From Anaeromyxobacter paludicola (GTDB lineage Bacteria; Myxococcota; Myxococcia; Myxococcales; Anaeromyxobacteraceae): 64,000 nucleotides of DNA. Location: NCBI RefSeq assembly GCF_023169965.1, contig NZ_AP025592.1:992001-1056000 (forward strand). Direction: 5' to 3'. Under the pieces are notes generated by a model that did not search any database, had not been told where the DNA came from, and was given only the letters and a program-made list of their open reading frames with translations. Positions 40,746 to 50,941 of the stretch are shown one piece after another. The position numbers and the translations under genes are program-made. How positions within the stretch are numbered: position 1 is the first letter of the stretch; every line of letters starts with the position of its first letter.

Positions 40746-41834
40746 TCAAAACGCATCAAATGCCCCGCAGCGGTCGCAGCGCCAGGCGCGGAGCGGCGTG
40801 GCGGCCCCGCAGGAGCGGCAGCGCAGCGGCTGGGCCCGGCGCAGGAGCGCGGCCCGCATCAGGTCGTGACGGGCGGCGAGCTCGTCGGGGGCCGGCGCCG
40901 CCGCCTCCCGCAGGAGCTCCCGCATGGCGATGGTCACCTCGCCCGTGCCGTCGCGCTCGAGCGCCCCGGCGAGGCACGGGAGCGCCTCCGCCTGCCGGCC
41001 GGCCGCGAGCAGCAGCCGCGCCCGGAGCACCCAGAGCGCCGCGTCCGCCGGGCGCGCCGCGAGCCGGGCCTCGACGAAGGGGAGCGCGGCGGGGCCCGCG
41101 GCGGCGAGCGCCGGCCAGGCGAGGAGCGCGGCCTCGGGGGCGGCGTCCAGCGCCCGGGCCGCGAGCGAGAGCGCCTGCTCCGCCCTCCCCTCCCCCGCCT
41201 CGACCTCGGCGAGCGCGAGCAGGGCGTCGGCCGAGCCCGGTCCGGCCGCCACGGCCTGCTCGGCGTGCGCGCGCGCCGGCGCGCCGCGGGAGAGGGCGCG
41301 CCGCGCGAGCGCCGCCTCGAGGTGCGCCAGGAGCCGGTCCTCCCCGCCCTCGGCGAGGCGCCGCTGCAGCTCGGCCGCGCCGGTGAGATCACCCCGGTCC
41401 ACGAGGACGTCGCGCAGCCCCGCCGCGGCGGCCCCGTCGCCCCGCTCGACGAGCGGACGGAAGGTGGCCTCCGCCTCCTCGAGCATCCCGCCCCGCCGGT
41501 AGTCGGCGGCGAGCTCGCGCTCCACCTCGTCCCGCCGCTCCGGCGCGAGGTCGGCGCGCAGCAGGATGTTCCGGTGCAGCCGGATGGCGCGGGCGAGATC
41601 CCCCTCGCGCCGGAAGAGCGCGCCGAGGGCGAGGTAGGTGTCGTAGGCCTCGGGGGCCGCCAGGCGCGCGGCGTCGGACAGCGCCTCCATGGCGGCGTCC
41701 GGGTTCCCCTCGAGCATGGAGCGCACGCCCTTGAGGTAGGCCTTCGCCTGCTCCCGGCGGCGGCGCAGCTGCTCGCGCACCAGGATGGCCGCGGCCGCGG
41801 CGGCGCAGGCCAGGGCGAGGACGAGCCAGGACAC
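40746..41834 (-). CDS. lapB: LapB/YciM-like TPR protein with zinc ribbon
   Basis: 362 residues from a GTG. It has one N-terminal transmembrane helix (2-18), then a series of TPR repeats, and a C-terminal rubredoxin-like zinc ribbon (CRSCGAATPLRAWRCDRCGA). This is the exact architecture of LapB, which couples FtsH-mediated LpxC turnover to LPS export in Enterobacteria. The closing ribbon lacks the usual aromatic end and finishes FDAF. It lies 2 bases after the HIT gene. Confidence 0.85.
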   Translation of the reverse strand: MSWLVLALACAAAAAAILVREQLRRRREQAKAYLKGVRSMLEGNPDAAMEALSDAARLAAPEAYDTYLALGALFRREGDLARAIRLHRNILLRADLAPERRDEVERELAADYRRGGMLEEAEATFRPLVERGDGAAAAGLRDVLVDRGDLTGAAELQRRLAEGGEDRLLAHLEAALARRALSRGAPARAHAEQAVAAGPGSADALLALAEVEAGEGRAEQALSLAARALDAAPEAALLAWPALAAAGPAALPFVEARLAARPADAALWVLRARLLLAAGRQAEALPCLAGALERDGTGEVTIAMRELLREAAAPAPDELAARHDLMRAALLRRAQPLRCRSCGAATPLRAWRCDRCGAFDAF

Positions 41835-41836
41835 GG

Positions 41837-42331
41837 TCAGGGCTGCTGGAACGCGGCGGAGATCCGCTCCCAGGACTCGTCGAGGTGCTGCACCATCACG
41901 CGGACGTCCGCCAGCACCGGCATGAAGTTGTTGTCGCCGGTCCAGCGCGGCACCACGTGGTAGTGCAGGTGATCGGCGATCCCGGCGCCCGCGGAGCGGC
42001 CCAGGTTCATCCCCACGTTCATGCCCTCCGGCCGGTAGGCGGCGCGCACCGCCACCACCGCCCGGCGCAGCTCCTCGTGGAGCTCCTGGAAGTCCTCGGG
42101 GGCGAGGTCCTCGAGCCGGGCCACGTGGGCGCGCGGGATGACCATCACGTGCCCCGAGTTGTAGGGGAAGCGGTTCAGGATCGAGAAGGCCCGCGCGCTC
42201 CGGTGGACGATGAGGTTCCGCCGGTCGGCCTCGGCGCCCTCCTCCGCCGGGAACTGGCAGAAGATGCAGCCCTCCGGCTTGGGGGCGTCGATGAAGGCCA
42301 TGCGCCAGGGCGCCCAGAGCGGCTTTTCCAT
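41837..42331 (-). CDS. HIT-family nucleotide phosphohydrolase/phosphorylase
   Basis: 164 residues. The histidine triad is HLHYHVVPRW. A zinc site begins with CIFC near residue 22, and NRFPYNSGHVMVIPRAH is the typical preceding block. The N-terminal LWAPWRMAFID is shared with AP4A phosphorylase-like HIT proteins, so dinucleoside polyphosphates are likely substrates. The ATG at 42331 is chosen, as the extended frame lies over sppA. Confidence 0.9.
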   Translation of the reverse strand: MEKPLWAPWRMAFIDAPKPEGCIFCQFPAEEGAEADRRNLIVHRSARAFSILNRFPYNSGHVMVIPRAHVARLEDLAPEDFQELHEELRRAVVAVRAAYRPEGMNVGMNLGRSAGAGIADHLHYHVVPRWTGDNNFMPVLADVRVMVQHLDESWERISAAFQQP

Positions 42332-42351
42332 CTTCACCTCACCTCGCGGCG

Positions 42352-43407
42352 CTAGCGCGCCAGGTAGTAGAGCCCGGGGCCGGCGGCGCCCATGGCGTCC
42401 TTCGCGACCTCGCTGCGCACCGCGTCCGCGACCGAGCGGACCCCGTTGCCGAGCAGCGTGTCGAGCAGCTTCGCCCGGTCCTCCGGCGGGTAGACGAGGT
42501 GCGGCTCGCCCTTGAGCCCCGCCTTGCGCTTCGCCAGGTCCACCGCGTCGTTGAAGTTGCCGAGCGCGTCCACGAGCTTGAGCTGGTGCGCGGTCTCGCC
42601 GGTGAGCACCCGACCGTCGGCGAACTTCTTCACCTCCTCGGGCGGGAGGTGGCGCGACTCGGAGACCGCCGCCACGAACTGCAGGTACACCTGGTCCACG
42701 AGCGACTGCCAGTAGACGCGGTCGTCCGGGTTCATGTCGCGGAACGGGTTGCCCGCGTCCTTGAGCTTGCCGCTCTTGATGGTCTCGACCCGGACGTCGA
42801 ACCGCTCGGCGAGCCCCTTCAGGTTCGGGAACTGGCTGATGACGCCGATGGAGCCGGTGAGCGTGCCGGGCTCGGCCAGGATCACCGGGCAGGCCATCGC
42901 GACGTAGAAGCCGCCGGAGGCCGCCATGTTGCCCATCGAGCAGACCACCGCCTTCTTCCGGGCGACGAGCTTGCGCAGCTCGTCGTAGATCTCCTGCGAC
43001 GGCGCCACCGAGCCGCCCGGCGAGTCGATGCGCACGACCACCGCCCGCATCTCGTCGTCGTCGGCGTAGCGCTTGACGGTCTTGAGCACCTCGTCGGAGT
43101 CCACCGCGCCGCGGCCGCCGCCGATGGTCCCCTTCACCTCGACGATGCCGATGCGCGGGCCGGTCGAGAGGCGCGGCCCCTCGCCGCGCACCGCGCTGTA
43201 GACGAGGAGCGAGAAGGCGACGAAGCCGAGGAGCAGGAACGCGAGCACGCCGAGCGCGAGGCCGAGCCCGGAGCGCTGGCGCGGCGGCGGCCAGGGCCAG
43301 CCCGGCGGCGGCCCCCAGGACGGCGGCGGAGGAGGCGGCGCGCTCCACTGCGGCGCCGCTCCGACCGGCGTGGTGGGGAGCGGCTGGCTCGGGTCGTGCG
43401 GTTCCAT
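42352..43407 (-). CDS. sppA: Signal peptide peptidase SppA (short type)
   Basis: 351 residues. A Pro-rich cytoplasmic N-terminus precedes one transmembrane helix (47-72) and a single S49 peptidase domain, as in Bacillus SppA. The catalytic dyad is Ser164 in MAASGGFYVA and Lys216 in KSGKLKDAGNP. It degrades leftover signal peptides in the membrane. The start is set at ATG 43407; a hairpin separates it from rpsA upstream. Confidence 0.9.
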   Translation of the reverse strand: MEPHDPSQPLPTTPVGAAPQWSAPPPPPPSWGPPPGWPWPPPRQRSGLGLALGVLAFLLLGFVAFSLLVYSAVRGEGPRLSTGPRIGIVEVKGTIGGGRGAVDSDEVLKTVKRYADDDEMRAVVVRIDSPGGSVAPSQEIYDELRKLVARKKAVVCSMGNMAASGGFYVAMACPVILAEPGTLTGSIGVISQFPNLKGLAERFDVRVETIKSGKLKDAGNPFRDMNPDDRVYWQSLVDQVYLQFVAAVSESRHLPPEEVKKFADGRVLTGETAHQLKLVDALGNFNDAVDLAKRKAGLKGEPHLVYPPEDRAKLLDTLLGNGVRSVADAVRSEVAKDAMGAAGPGLYYLAR

Positions 43408-43506
43408 GCGCGGAGAAGAGCACGGAGGCGTGGGCGCCGCAATGGCCAACGGGCGCGCGAATGGGAGGGGTCCCGGCGCGGCGGGGCGGCGCGCGTCACA
43501 AATGCA

Positions 43507-43534
43507 GCGGGCGGCCCCGTGAGGAGCCGCCCGC
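43507..43534 (-). terminator. Hairpin between rpsA and sppA
   Basis: A perfect 9-bp stem (gcgggcggc / gccgcccgc) with a 10-base loop lies 27 bases after the rpsA stop. Only ATTT follows on the minus strand, so termination may be partial. Confidence 0.5.
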
Positions 43535-43560
43535 CGGTGAATCAGGGTGTCGCGGAGGAG

Positions 43561-45270
<1,710 letters not shown>

Positions 45271-45423
45271 TCTGATGGAACCAACCTTTGTCGGCTGACG
45301 CCGGCGCGAGAGGGCCGGCGGAAGCTGCGATGTACCCCTGTTGATTCGACCCACCACCCCGGGGAGCGAGGGCGGCGGCCGCGGCCGGCGGACCCGGCCT
45401 ATTGCCTTTTTCTGAGAGCGCGC

Positions 45424-45452
45424 ACGCTACACGGGCGATTTTCCTGCGTCAA
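45424..45452 (-). promoter_or_regulatory. rpsA promoter
   Basis: Minus-strand TTGACG (45447-45452) and TAGCGT (45424-45429) are exactly 17 bases apart, directly after the ispH stop codon. The predicted leader, 45271-45417, is GC-rich with several complementary segments (for example the gccggc repeats). It could carry S1 autoregulation. Confidence 0.7.
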
Positions 45453-45464
45453 GCGGAGCCCGGG

Positions 45465-46301
45465 TCAGCGCATGTCCCTCAACCTGGCGGCCACCCCCTC
45501 GATGACCCAGTCGGGGGTGGAGGCGCCGGCGCTGAGCCCGACCACCGTACAGCCGGTGAACCAGGAGGGGTCGAGCTCGTCCTCGGTCTCGACGTGCCAG
45601 GTGCGCGGCTGGATCTCCCGGCAGATCTCGGCGAGGTGGCGCGTGTTGGCGCTGTTCTTCCCACCCACCACCACCACCGCGTCCACCTCGCTCGCGAGCG
45701 CGCGGGCGTCCGCCTGCCGCTCGTCGGTGTCGCTGCAGATGGTGTTGACCGCGCGGACCTCCTGGTGCCGGAGGGCCAGGGCGCCGACCGCGCGCTCGAA
45801 GTCTGCCCCGATGCAGGTGGTCTGGGCGATGACCGCCACCCGCTTCGCCTTGAACTCCGGGACCGCGCCCCCGGGCTTCATCACGGTGCAGGGCCCCTCG
45901 GCGAAGGAGACCACGCCCTTCACCTCGGCGTGGTTCGCGTCGCCGACCACGACGAGGTGGTAGCCCTCGCGCGTGAGCCGCTGCGCCATGACCTGCGGGA
46001 ACTTCACGTAGGGGCAGGTCCCGTCCACGACCGAGAGCCCGCGCGCCCTCGCCCGCTCGAGCTCGGTCCGGACGGCGCCGTGGGTGCGGACGACCACCGT
46101 GGCGCCCGGCGCGACCTCCTGGACCTCGGCGACGGTGCCGACCCCCTTCTCGCGCATCCGCGCCACCGCCTGGGGGTTGTGGATGATGGGGCCGAGCGTG
46201 ACCACCGGGCCGGCGGCGCTCGCCGCCACCTCGTCCACCTTGTCCATGGTGCGGCGCACGCCCCAGCAGAAGCCAGCGGTCCGGGCGATCTTCACTTCCA
46301 T
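45465..46301 (-). CDS. ispH: 4-hydroxy-3-methylbut-2-enyl diphosphate reductase
   Basis: 278 residues; the last step of the MEP isoprenoid pathway. The [4Fe-4S] ligands are Cys12 (GFCWGV), GTCPYV and NTICSDTDERQ. The histidines of IIHNPQ and RTHGA and the Glu of the active site are conserved. The family start (MEVKIARTAGFCWG) fixes the ATG at 46301. It lies 45 bases after the unknown 220-residue protein, in the cmk-ispH-rpsA cluster. Confidence 0.97.
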   Translation of the reverse strand: MEVKIARTAGFCWGVRRTMDKVDEVAASAAGPVVTLGPIIHNPQAVARMREKGVGTVAEVQEVAPGATVVVRTHGAVRTELERARARGLSVVDGTCPYVKFPQVMAQRLTREGYHLVVVGDANHAEVKGVVSFAEGPCTVMKPGGAVPEFKAKRVAVIAQTTCIGADFERAVGALALRHQEVRAVNTICSDTDERQADARALASEVDAVVVVGGKNSANTRHLAEICREIQPRTWHVETEDELDPSWFTGCTVVGLSAGASTPDWVIEGVAARLRDMR

Positions 46302-46346
46302 GCGATCGGCGCCTCCTTCGTGCGCGGCGGCCTCGAGCCCCGCCCC

Positions 46347-47009
46347 TCAACTCTTCTCGCCGACGAACTTGTCGCGCTCGTCCCTGAAGAGGACGTTGAA
46401 GGTGGTGAGGGTGCCGTAGCACTTGGTGATGTAGCCCTGCAGCTCGACCTTCTCGCCGTCGGTGAGCTTGGGGTGGGCGTTGAGCTTCTGCTCGAGCACG
46501 CGCAGCCGGTCGCGCAGCATGACCACCTTGTGGAAGAAGGCCTCGATCGGCACCTCCTTCGGCTGCAGCTCGGGGTCGCGCGGCTTCATGAGGAGCGCCC
46601 CGCCCTCCCACTTCGCGGCGAGCGGGATGGGCTGCGTCTCCTCGCGGAGCACCTCCCGGATGGCGGCGGCGAACTCTTCGCGGGTCATGGCGAGGATCTC
46701 CTCGGGCAGGTCGAGCGCCGCGGGGACGGGCGCGAGGTCGAGCGGCGTCACCTCGGCGCCGTGCCGGACGAGCGGCCGGGCGGGCGAGGGGTGGCGCCGC
46801 GTGGGGGGCGGTGGCGGCGGGGCGTGCGGCACCGGGGCCTCGCGCGCCAGGTAGCGCTCGCAGCGGGGCGCGGTGCCGGGGAAGTCGCCGGTGCGGACCT
46901 GCAGGCGGCACGGGCCGATGGGCCCGCGGGCGTCCTCGAGGATGGGGCGCCACAGCCGGCAGCTCCCACACTCACGCGGTCCGTAGCGGTGCTCGGCGGA
47001 CAGGTCCAT
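46347..47009 (-). CDS. Cys-containing protein between cmk and ispH, unknown
   Basis: 220 residues. The N-terminal 55 residues have four cysteines ([21 protein letters not shown]), suggesting a metal site. A Pro-rich linker follows, and the C-terminal 120 residues are helical, with two likely coiled-coil segments ([31 protein letters not shown]) and the conserved-looking end [17 protein letters not shown] know no function. Its constant place in a core operon suggests a role tied to translation or envelope growth. Confidence 0.6.
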   Translation of the reverse strand: MDLSAEHRYGPRECGSCRLWRPILEDARGPIGPCRLQVRTGDFPGTAPRCERYLAREAPVPHAPPPPPPTRRHPSPARPLVRHGAEVTPLDLAPVPAALDLPEEILAMTREEFAAAIREVLREETQPIPLAAKWEGGALLMKPRDPELQPKEVPIEAFFHKVVMLRDRLRVLEQKLNAHPKLTDGEKVELQGYITKCYGTLTTFNVLFRDERDKFVGEKS

Positions 47010-47023
47010 CGGGGGAGGGCATC

Positions 47024-47734
47024 CTAACGCGGGTCGACACCCTGCGCCACGCGCGCCCGGACCTCTCCCGCCAGCGCCTCCACCACCTCGTCGAGCGAGA
47101 GGGCGGTCGAGTCGAAGACCCGCGCGTCGGCGGCCGGCCGGAGGGGCGCCACGGCGCGCGAGGAGTCGTCGGCGTCGCGCTTCAGCTGGTCGGCGAGCAC
47201 CTGCTCGAAGGGGGTCGTGTCGCCGCGGGCCTGGAGCTCGGCGAAGCGGCGGCGCGCCCGGACCTCGGGCGAGGCGGTGAGGAAGAACTTGGCGTCCGCG
47301 TCGGGGAAGACCACGGTGCCGATGTCGCGTCCCTCGAGCACCGCCCCGGCGTTGCCCGGGGCGGTCGCGAGGCGGCGCTGCAGGTCGAGCAGCGCCGCGC
47401 GCACCACCGGGCGGGCGGAGACCGCGCTCGCCCCGAGCGACATCTCGGGCGTGCGGATGGCGGCGGAGACGTCCTCCTCGCCGAGCAGCACCCGCTGGGC
47501 GCCCTCCCCGCCCGGCGGCGGCGCGAACCGGATGCAGAGCGCCGGCAAGAGCGGCCCCAGCGCGGCGTCGTCGTCGAAGGCGATCGCGGCCCGGCGGGCG
47601 GCGAGCGCCACCGTCCGGTAGATGGCGCCGGTGTCCACCATGGCGAACCCGAGCCGGGCGGCGAGGCGCCGGGAGGTGGTGCTCTTGCCGGCGCCGGCCG
47701 GCCCGTCGATGGCGACGATGAACGGGCGGCTCAC
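47024..47734 (-). CDS. cmk: Cytidylate kinase
   Basis: 236 residues, starting with GTG in the stop of hisC (GTGA). Key motifs are the P-loop [17 protein letters not shown], the CMP-binding [28 protein letters not shown], and the lid [11 protein letters not shown]. It phosphorylates CMP and dCMP. It heads the conserved cmk-ispH-rpsA order. Confidence 0.95.
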   Translation of the reverse strand: MSRPFIVAIDGPAGAGKSTTSRRLAARLGFAMVDTGAIYRTVALAARRAAIAFDDDAALGPLLPALCIRFAPPPGGEGAQRVLLGEEDVSAAIRTPEMSLGASAVSARPVVRAALLDLQRRLATAPGNAGAVLEGRDIGTVVFPDADAKFFLTASPEVRARRRFAELQARGDTTPFEQVLADQLKRDADDSSRAVAPLRPAADARVFDSTALSLDEVVEALAGEVRARVAQGVDPR

Positions 47735-48822
47735 GTGGCGAGGACCTCGCGGAGGGCGGCGAGGCACTTCTCGTTCTCGGCGTGCAGGCCGACCGTGATC
47801 CGCTGGGCGGTGGGGAACCCGTAGCCGGCCATGGGGCGGGCCACCACGCCGCGGCGGAGCAGCCCCTCGAAGACCTCGCGCGCCCCGTGGCCCGGGAAGT
47901 CCACGAAGAGGAAGTTGGCCTGGCTCGGCAGCACCCGCCCGCCGAGCGCGGCGAGCCGCTCCTCGAGGAAGGGCCGCTCCGAGGCGACGAGCGCCCGGCT
48001 CCGGGCGAGGTGCTCCTCGTCGGCCAGCGCGGCGATCGCCGCCTCCTGCGCCACCAGGCTCGTGTTGAAGGGGGCGCGGAGCCGGTCGAGCCAGCCCACC
48101 ACCTCCGGGCTCGCCACGCCGTAGCCGACGCGCAGGCCGGCGAGGCCGTAGACCTTGGAGAAGGTGCGCAGGGTGACGAGGTTCGGGTGGCGGCGGCGCA
48201 GCGCCAGCGCGTCCGGGAACCCCGGCGCGCTCGCGAACTCCACGTACGCCTCGTCGAGCACCACGAGCACGCTCGCGGGGACGCGCGCCAGGAACCGCTC
48301 CAGCGCCTCGGCGCCGAACCAGGTGCCGGTCGGGTTGTCCGGGTTGGCGAGGAAGATGAGCTTCGTGCGCGGCGAGAGGCGCGCCGCGATGGCGTCGAGG
48401 TCGTAGGCCCGGTCCTTCATCGGGGCCTCGACGCAGGGGCACCCGTGCGCCTGCGCGGCCAGCCGGTAGCAGACGAAGGACTGCGCCGAGGTGAGGACCT
48501 CCTCGCCCGGGCAGATGAAGGTGCGGACCAGCAGCTCGATGATCTCGTTCGAGCCGTGCCCGAGCACCACCTCCTCCGGCGTCACCCCGAGCCGGGCGGC
48601 GAGCGCGCCGCGGAGCGCGAAGGCGCTGCCGTCGGGGTAGAGGTGGACCTTCGCGCAGGCCTCCCGCGCGGCGGCCACGGCGCGGGGGCTCGGGCCGAGC
48701 GCGTTCTCGTTGGACGCGAGCTTGGCCACGTTCGAGATGCCGTACTCCCGCTCCACCTCCTCGATGGGCTTGCCGGGGACGTACGGGGTCAGCGAGGCGA
48801 CGTTCGGAGGGACGAGCGGCAT
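47731..48822 (-). CDS. hisC: Histidinol-phosphate aminotransferase
   Basis: A 363-residue fold-type I PLP enzyme. Substrate and cofactor motifs include [35 protein letters not shown] and the Schiff-base lysine in [17 protein letters not shown]. It converts imidazoleacetol phosphate to histidinol phosphate and may also act on aromatic keto acids. No other his biosynthetic gene is adjacent. It lies between accA and cmk. Confidence 0.92.
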   Translation of the reverse strand: MPLVPPNVASLTPYVPGKPIEEVEREYGISNVAKLASNENALGPSPRAVAAAREACAKVHLYPDGSAFALRGALAARLGVTPEEVVLGHGSNEIIELLVRTFICPGEEVLTSAQSFVCYRLAAQAHGCPCVEAPMKDRAYDLDAIAARLSPRTKLIFLANPDNPTGTWFGAEALERFLARVPASVLVVLDEAYVEFASAPGFPDALALRRRHPNLVTLRTFSKVYGLAGLRVGYGVASPEVVGWLDRLRAPFNTSLVAQEAAIAALADEEHLARSRALVASERPFLEERLAALGGRVLPSQANFLFVDFPGHGAREVFEGLLRRGVVARPMAGYGFPTAQRITVGLHAENEKCLAALREVLAT

Positions 48823-48840
48823 GGCCGGTTCTTATACCAG

Positions 48841-49809
48841 CTACCCCTCGGCGGCGTAGACCCCCATCGCCCGGAACTTCTCGTAGCGGTCCCGCACCAG
48901 CTCCTCCGGCGAGAGCTTCGACAGCTCGCCGAGGTGGCGGCGGATGGCGGCGGCCACGTTCCCGGCGGTGACGCCGGCGTCGCGGTGGGCGCCGCCGGCC
49001 GACTCCTCCACGATCTGGTCCACGATCCCGAAGGACTGGAGGTCCTTGGCGGTGAGCTTGAGGGCGTCGGCCGACTTCTCCGCCTTGCTGGCGTCGCGGT
49101 AGAGGATGGAGCTGCAGCTCTCGGGGGAGATGACGTTGTACCAGGCGTACTGCAGCATCAGGATCCGGTTGGCGACGCCGAGGCCGAGGGCGCCGCCGGA
49201 GCCGCCCTCCCCGATCACCACCGAGATCACCGGCACGCCGAGCGAGGCCATGACCTCGAGGTTCACCGCGATCGCCTCGGCCTGCCCGCGCTCCTCGGCG
49301 CCGATGCCGGGGTAGGCGCCCGGGGTGTCGATGAAGGTGATGATGGGGCGGCGGAAGCGGTCGGCGAGGTCGAAGAGCCGCCGGGCCTTCCGGTAGCCCT
49401 CCGGCCGCGGCATGCCGAAGTTCCGCAGCATGTTCTCCTTCGTGCTGCGCCCCTTCTGATGGCCGATGACGAGCACCGGCTCGCCCTCGAAGCGCGCGAA
49501 GCCGGCCACGATGGCGCGGTCGGCGGCGAAGCGCCGGTCGCCCTCGAGCTCCACGAAGTCGGTGAAGAGCGTGGAGACGTAGTCAAGCGTGTAGGGCCGG
49601 TTGGGGTGGCGCGCGAGCTGCACGATCTGCCAGCGCGACAGGTCCCGGAAGATCTCGGCCTGCAGCTTGCGCGACTTCTTCTCGAGCTTGGCGATCTCGT
49701 CGGAGAAGTCGACGGAGGTGCCGGTGGAGAGCTGCTTCAGCTCCGCGATCTTCGCCTCGAGGGCGAGGAGCGGACGCTCGAATTCGAGGGTGTAGACGGT
49801 TCTGGCCAC
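48841..49809 (-). CDS. accA: Acetyl-CoA carboxylase carboxyltransferase subunit alpha
   Basis: A 322-residue subunit of the enzyme making malonyl-CoA. The N-terminal coiled region (LEAKIAELKQLS) is followed by VELEGDRRFAADRAIV, VIGHQKGR, FIDTPGAYPGIGAEERGQ and GEGGSGGALGLGVANR, the oxyanion/biotin region. It starts with GTG at 49809 without a Shine-Dalgarno sequence. A TATAAG box lies only 6 bases upstream of the GTG, so the mRNA may be leaderless. AccD is not nearby. Confidence 0.95.
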   Translation of the reverse strand: MARTVYTLEFERPLLALEAKIAELKQLSTGTSVDFSDEIAKLEKKSRKLQAEIFRDLSRWQIVQLARHPNRPYTLDYVSTLFTDFVELEGDRRFAADRAIVAGFARFEGEPVLVIGHQKGRSTKENMLRNFGMPRPEGYRKARRLFDLADRFRRPIITFIDTPGAYPGIGAEERGQAEAIAVNLEVMASLGVPVISVVIGEGGSGGALGLGVANRILMLQYAWYNVISPESCSSILYRDASKAEKSADALKLTAKDLQSFGIVDQIVEESAGGAHRDAGVTAGNVAAAIRRHLGELSKLSPEELVRDRYEKFRAMGVYAAEG

Positions 49810-49887
49810 GGGCGGCTTATAGCATGCCGCACCGCGCGCCAATCCATCCACGCGGGGCGAAATCGATGACGCCCTGCGGCAAGCCGC

Positions 49888-50820
49888 TCACCGGGGCAGC
49901 GCCGCCGCGACCGCCTCCGCGAGCGGGGCCGGATCCGCCGGCGGCGCGAGCCACTCGAGGCTCGGCTCCTTGCGGAGCCAGATGACCTGCCGCCGCGCGT
50001 ACCGCCGGGTCGCGGCCTGGACCCGGCGGACCGCCTCGTCCACCGCGAGCTCCCCGCGCGCCGCGGCCGCCGCCTCGGCGTAGCCGATGGGGAGCTTGGG
50101 CGGGAGCGCGCCGCCGGCGCGCTCGAGCAGCGCCCGCGCCTCGTCGAGGATCCCGCCCCGGAACATCGCCTCCACCCGCGCGTCGATGCGCCGGTGCAGC
50201 TCCGGCCGCGGGACGTCGAGCGCGAGCAGGCGGGCGGGGTAGCGCGGCTCGGCGAAGCGGTGCGCCGCGAAGATCTCGGTTTGGGTGCGGCCGCTCGCGG
50301 CCATCTCCAGCGCCCGGACCACGCGCACGAGATCGTTCGGCCGGATCCGCGCCGCCGCCTCGGGATCCACCGCCGCGAGCCGCCGGTGCAGCGCGGCCCG
50401 CCCGTCGCGCGCCGCCTCCGCCTCGAGCGCGGCCCGGAGCGCCGGGTCGCGGCCGGGCGCCTCCGCCACGCCGCGGAGCAGCGCGCGCAGGTAGAGCCCG
50501 GTGCCGCCGCAGACGATGGGGAGCCGGCCGCGCGCGGCCACGCCGGCGATGGCCTCGTCGGCGAGCCGGCAGAAGCGGGCCGCGTCCATCCCCTCCCCCG
50601 GCTCGGCCACGTCGAGCAGGTGGTGCCGCGCCCGCGCCCGCTCGGCCGGCGTGGGCTTGGCGGTGCCGACGTCGAGCCCGCGGTAGACCTGCTGCGAGTC
50701 GGCGTTCACCACCTCGCCGCCGAGCCGGACCGCGAGCTCCACCGCGAGCGCGGTCTTGCCCGACGCGGTGGGGCCCGCGACGACGAGGAGGAAGGGGCGG
50801 GGCACGGAAGTCGTCGGCAT
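49888..50820 (-). CDS. miaA: tRNA dimethylallyltransferase
   Basis: A 310-residue enzyme adding the isopentenyl group to A37 of tRNAs reading UNN codons. Motifs are P-loop GPTASGKTALAVELA, NADSQQVYRGLDVGTAKPT, HHLLDV, GGTGLYLRALL and the C-terminal RYARRQVIWLRKE. The ATG at 50820 is preceded in frame by a GTG. A palindromic repeat block separates it from hisS upstream. Confidence 0.95.
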   Translation of the reverse strand: MPTTSVPRPFLLVVAGPTASGKTALAVELAVRLGGEVVNADSQQVYRGLDVGTAKPTPAERARARHHLLDVAEPGEGMDAARFCRLADEAIAGVAARGRLPIVCGGTGLYLRALLRGVAEAPGRDPALRAALEAEAARDGRAALHRRLAAVDPEAAARIRPNDLVRVVRALEMAASGRTQTEIFAAHRFAEPRYPARLLALDVPRPELHRRIDARVEAMFRGGILDEARALLERAGGALPPKLPIGYAEAAAAARGELAVDEAVRRVQAATRRYARRQVIWLRKEPSLEWLAPPADPAPLAEAVAAALPR

Positions 50821-50839
50821 CACGGCGCGGCGGACCGCC

Positions 50840-50922
50840 CCTCCCCCGCCCTCCCCACGCGGTGGGGAGGGAGTGCCCCGACCTCCCTCTCCCGCGCAGC
50901 GGGGGAGGGTCGGGGAGGGGGC
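50840..50922. repeat. Pair of imperfect palindromic repeats between hisS and miaA
   Basis: Two adjacent hairpin-forming units. The first is ccctccccac/gtggggaggg (50849-50871, loop gcg). The second is longer and imperfect (about 50876-50915), with outer arms ccccgacc/ggtcgggg and inner arms ccctctcccgc/gcgggggaggg around gca. The C/T-rich and G/A-rich composition differs from flanking coding DNA. It resembles the dispersed intergenic palindromes (REP-like) seen in many GC-rich genomes. Confidence 0.65.
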
Positions 50923-50941
50923 GCCTTCGGGGCTCGTCGCC

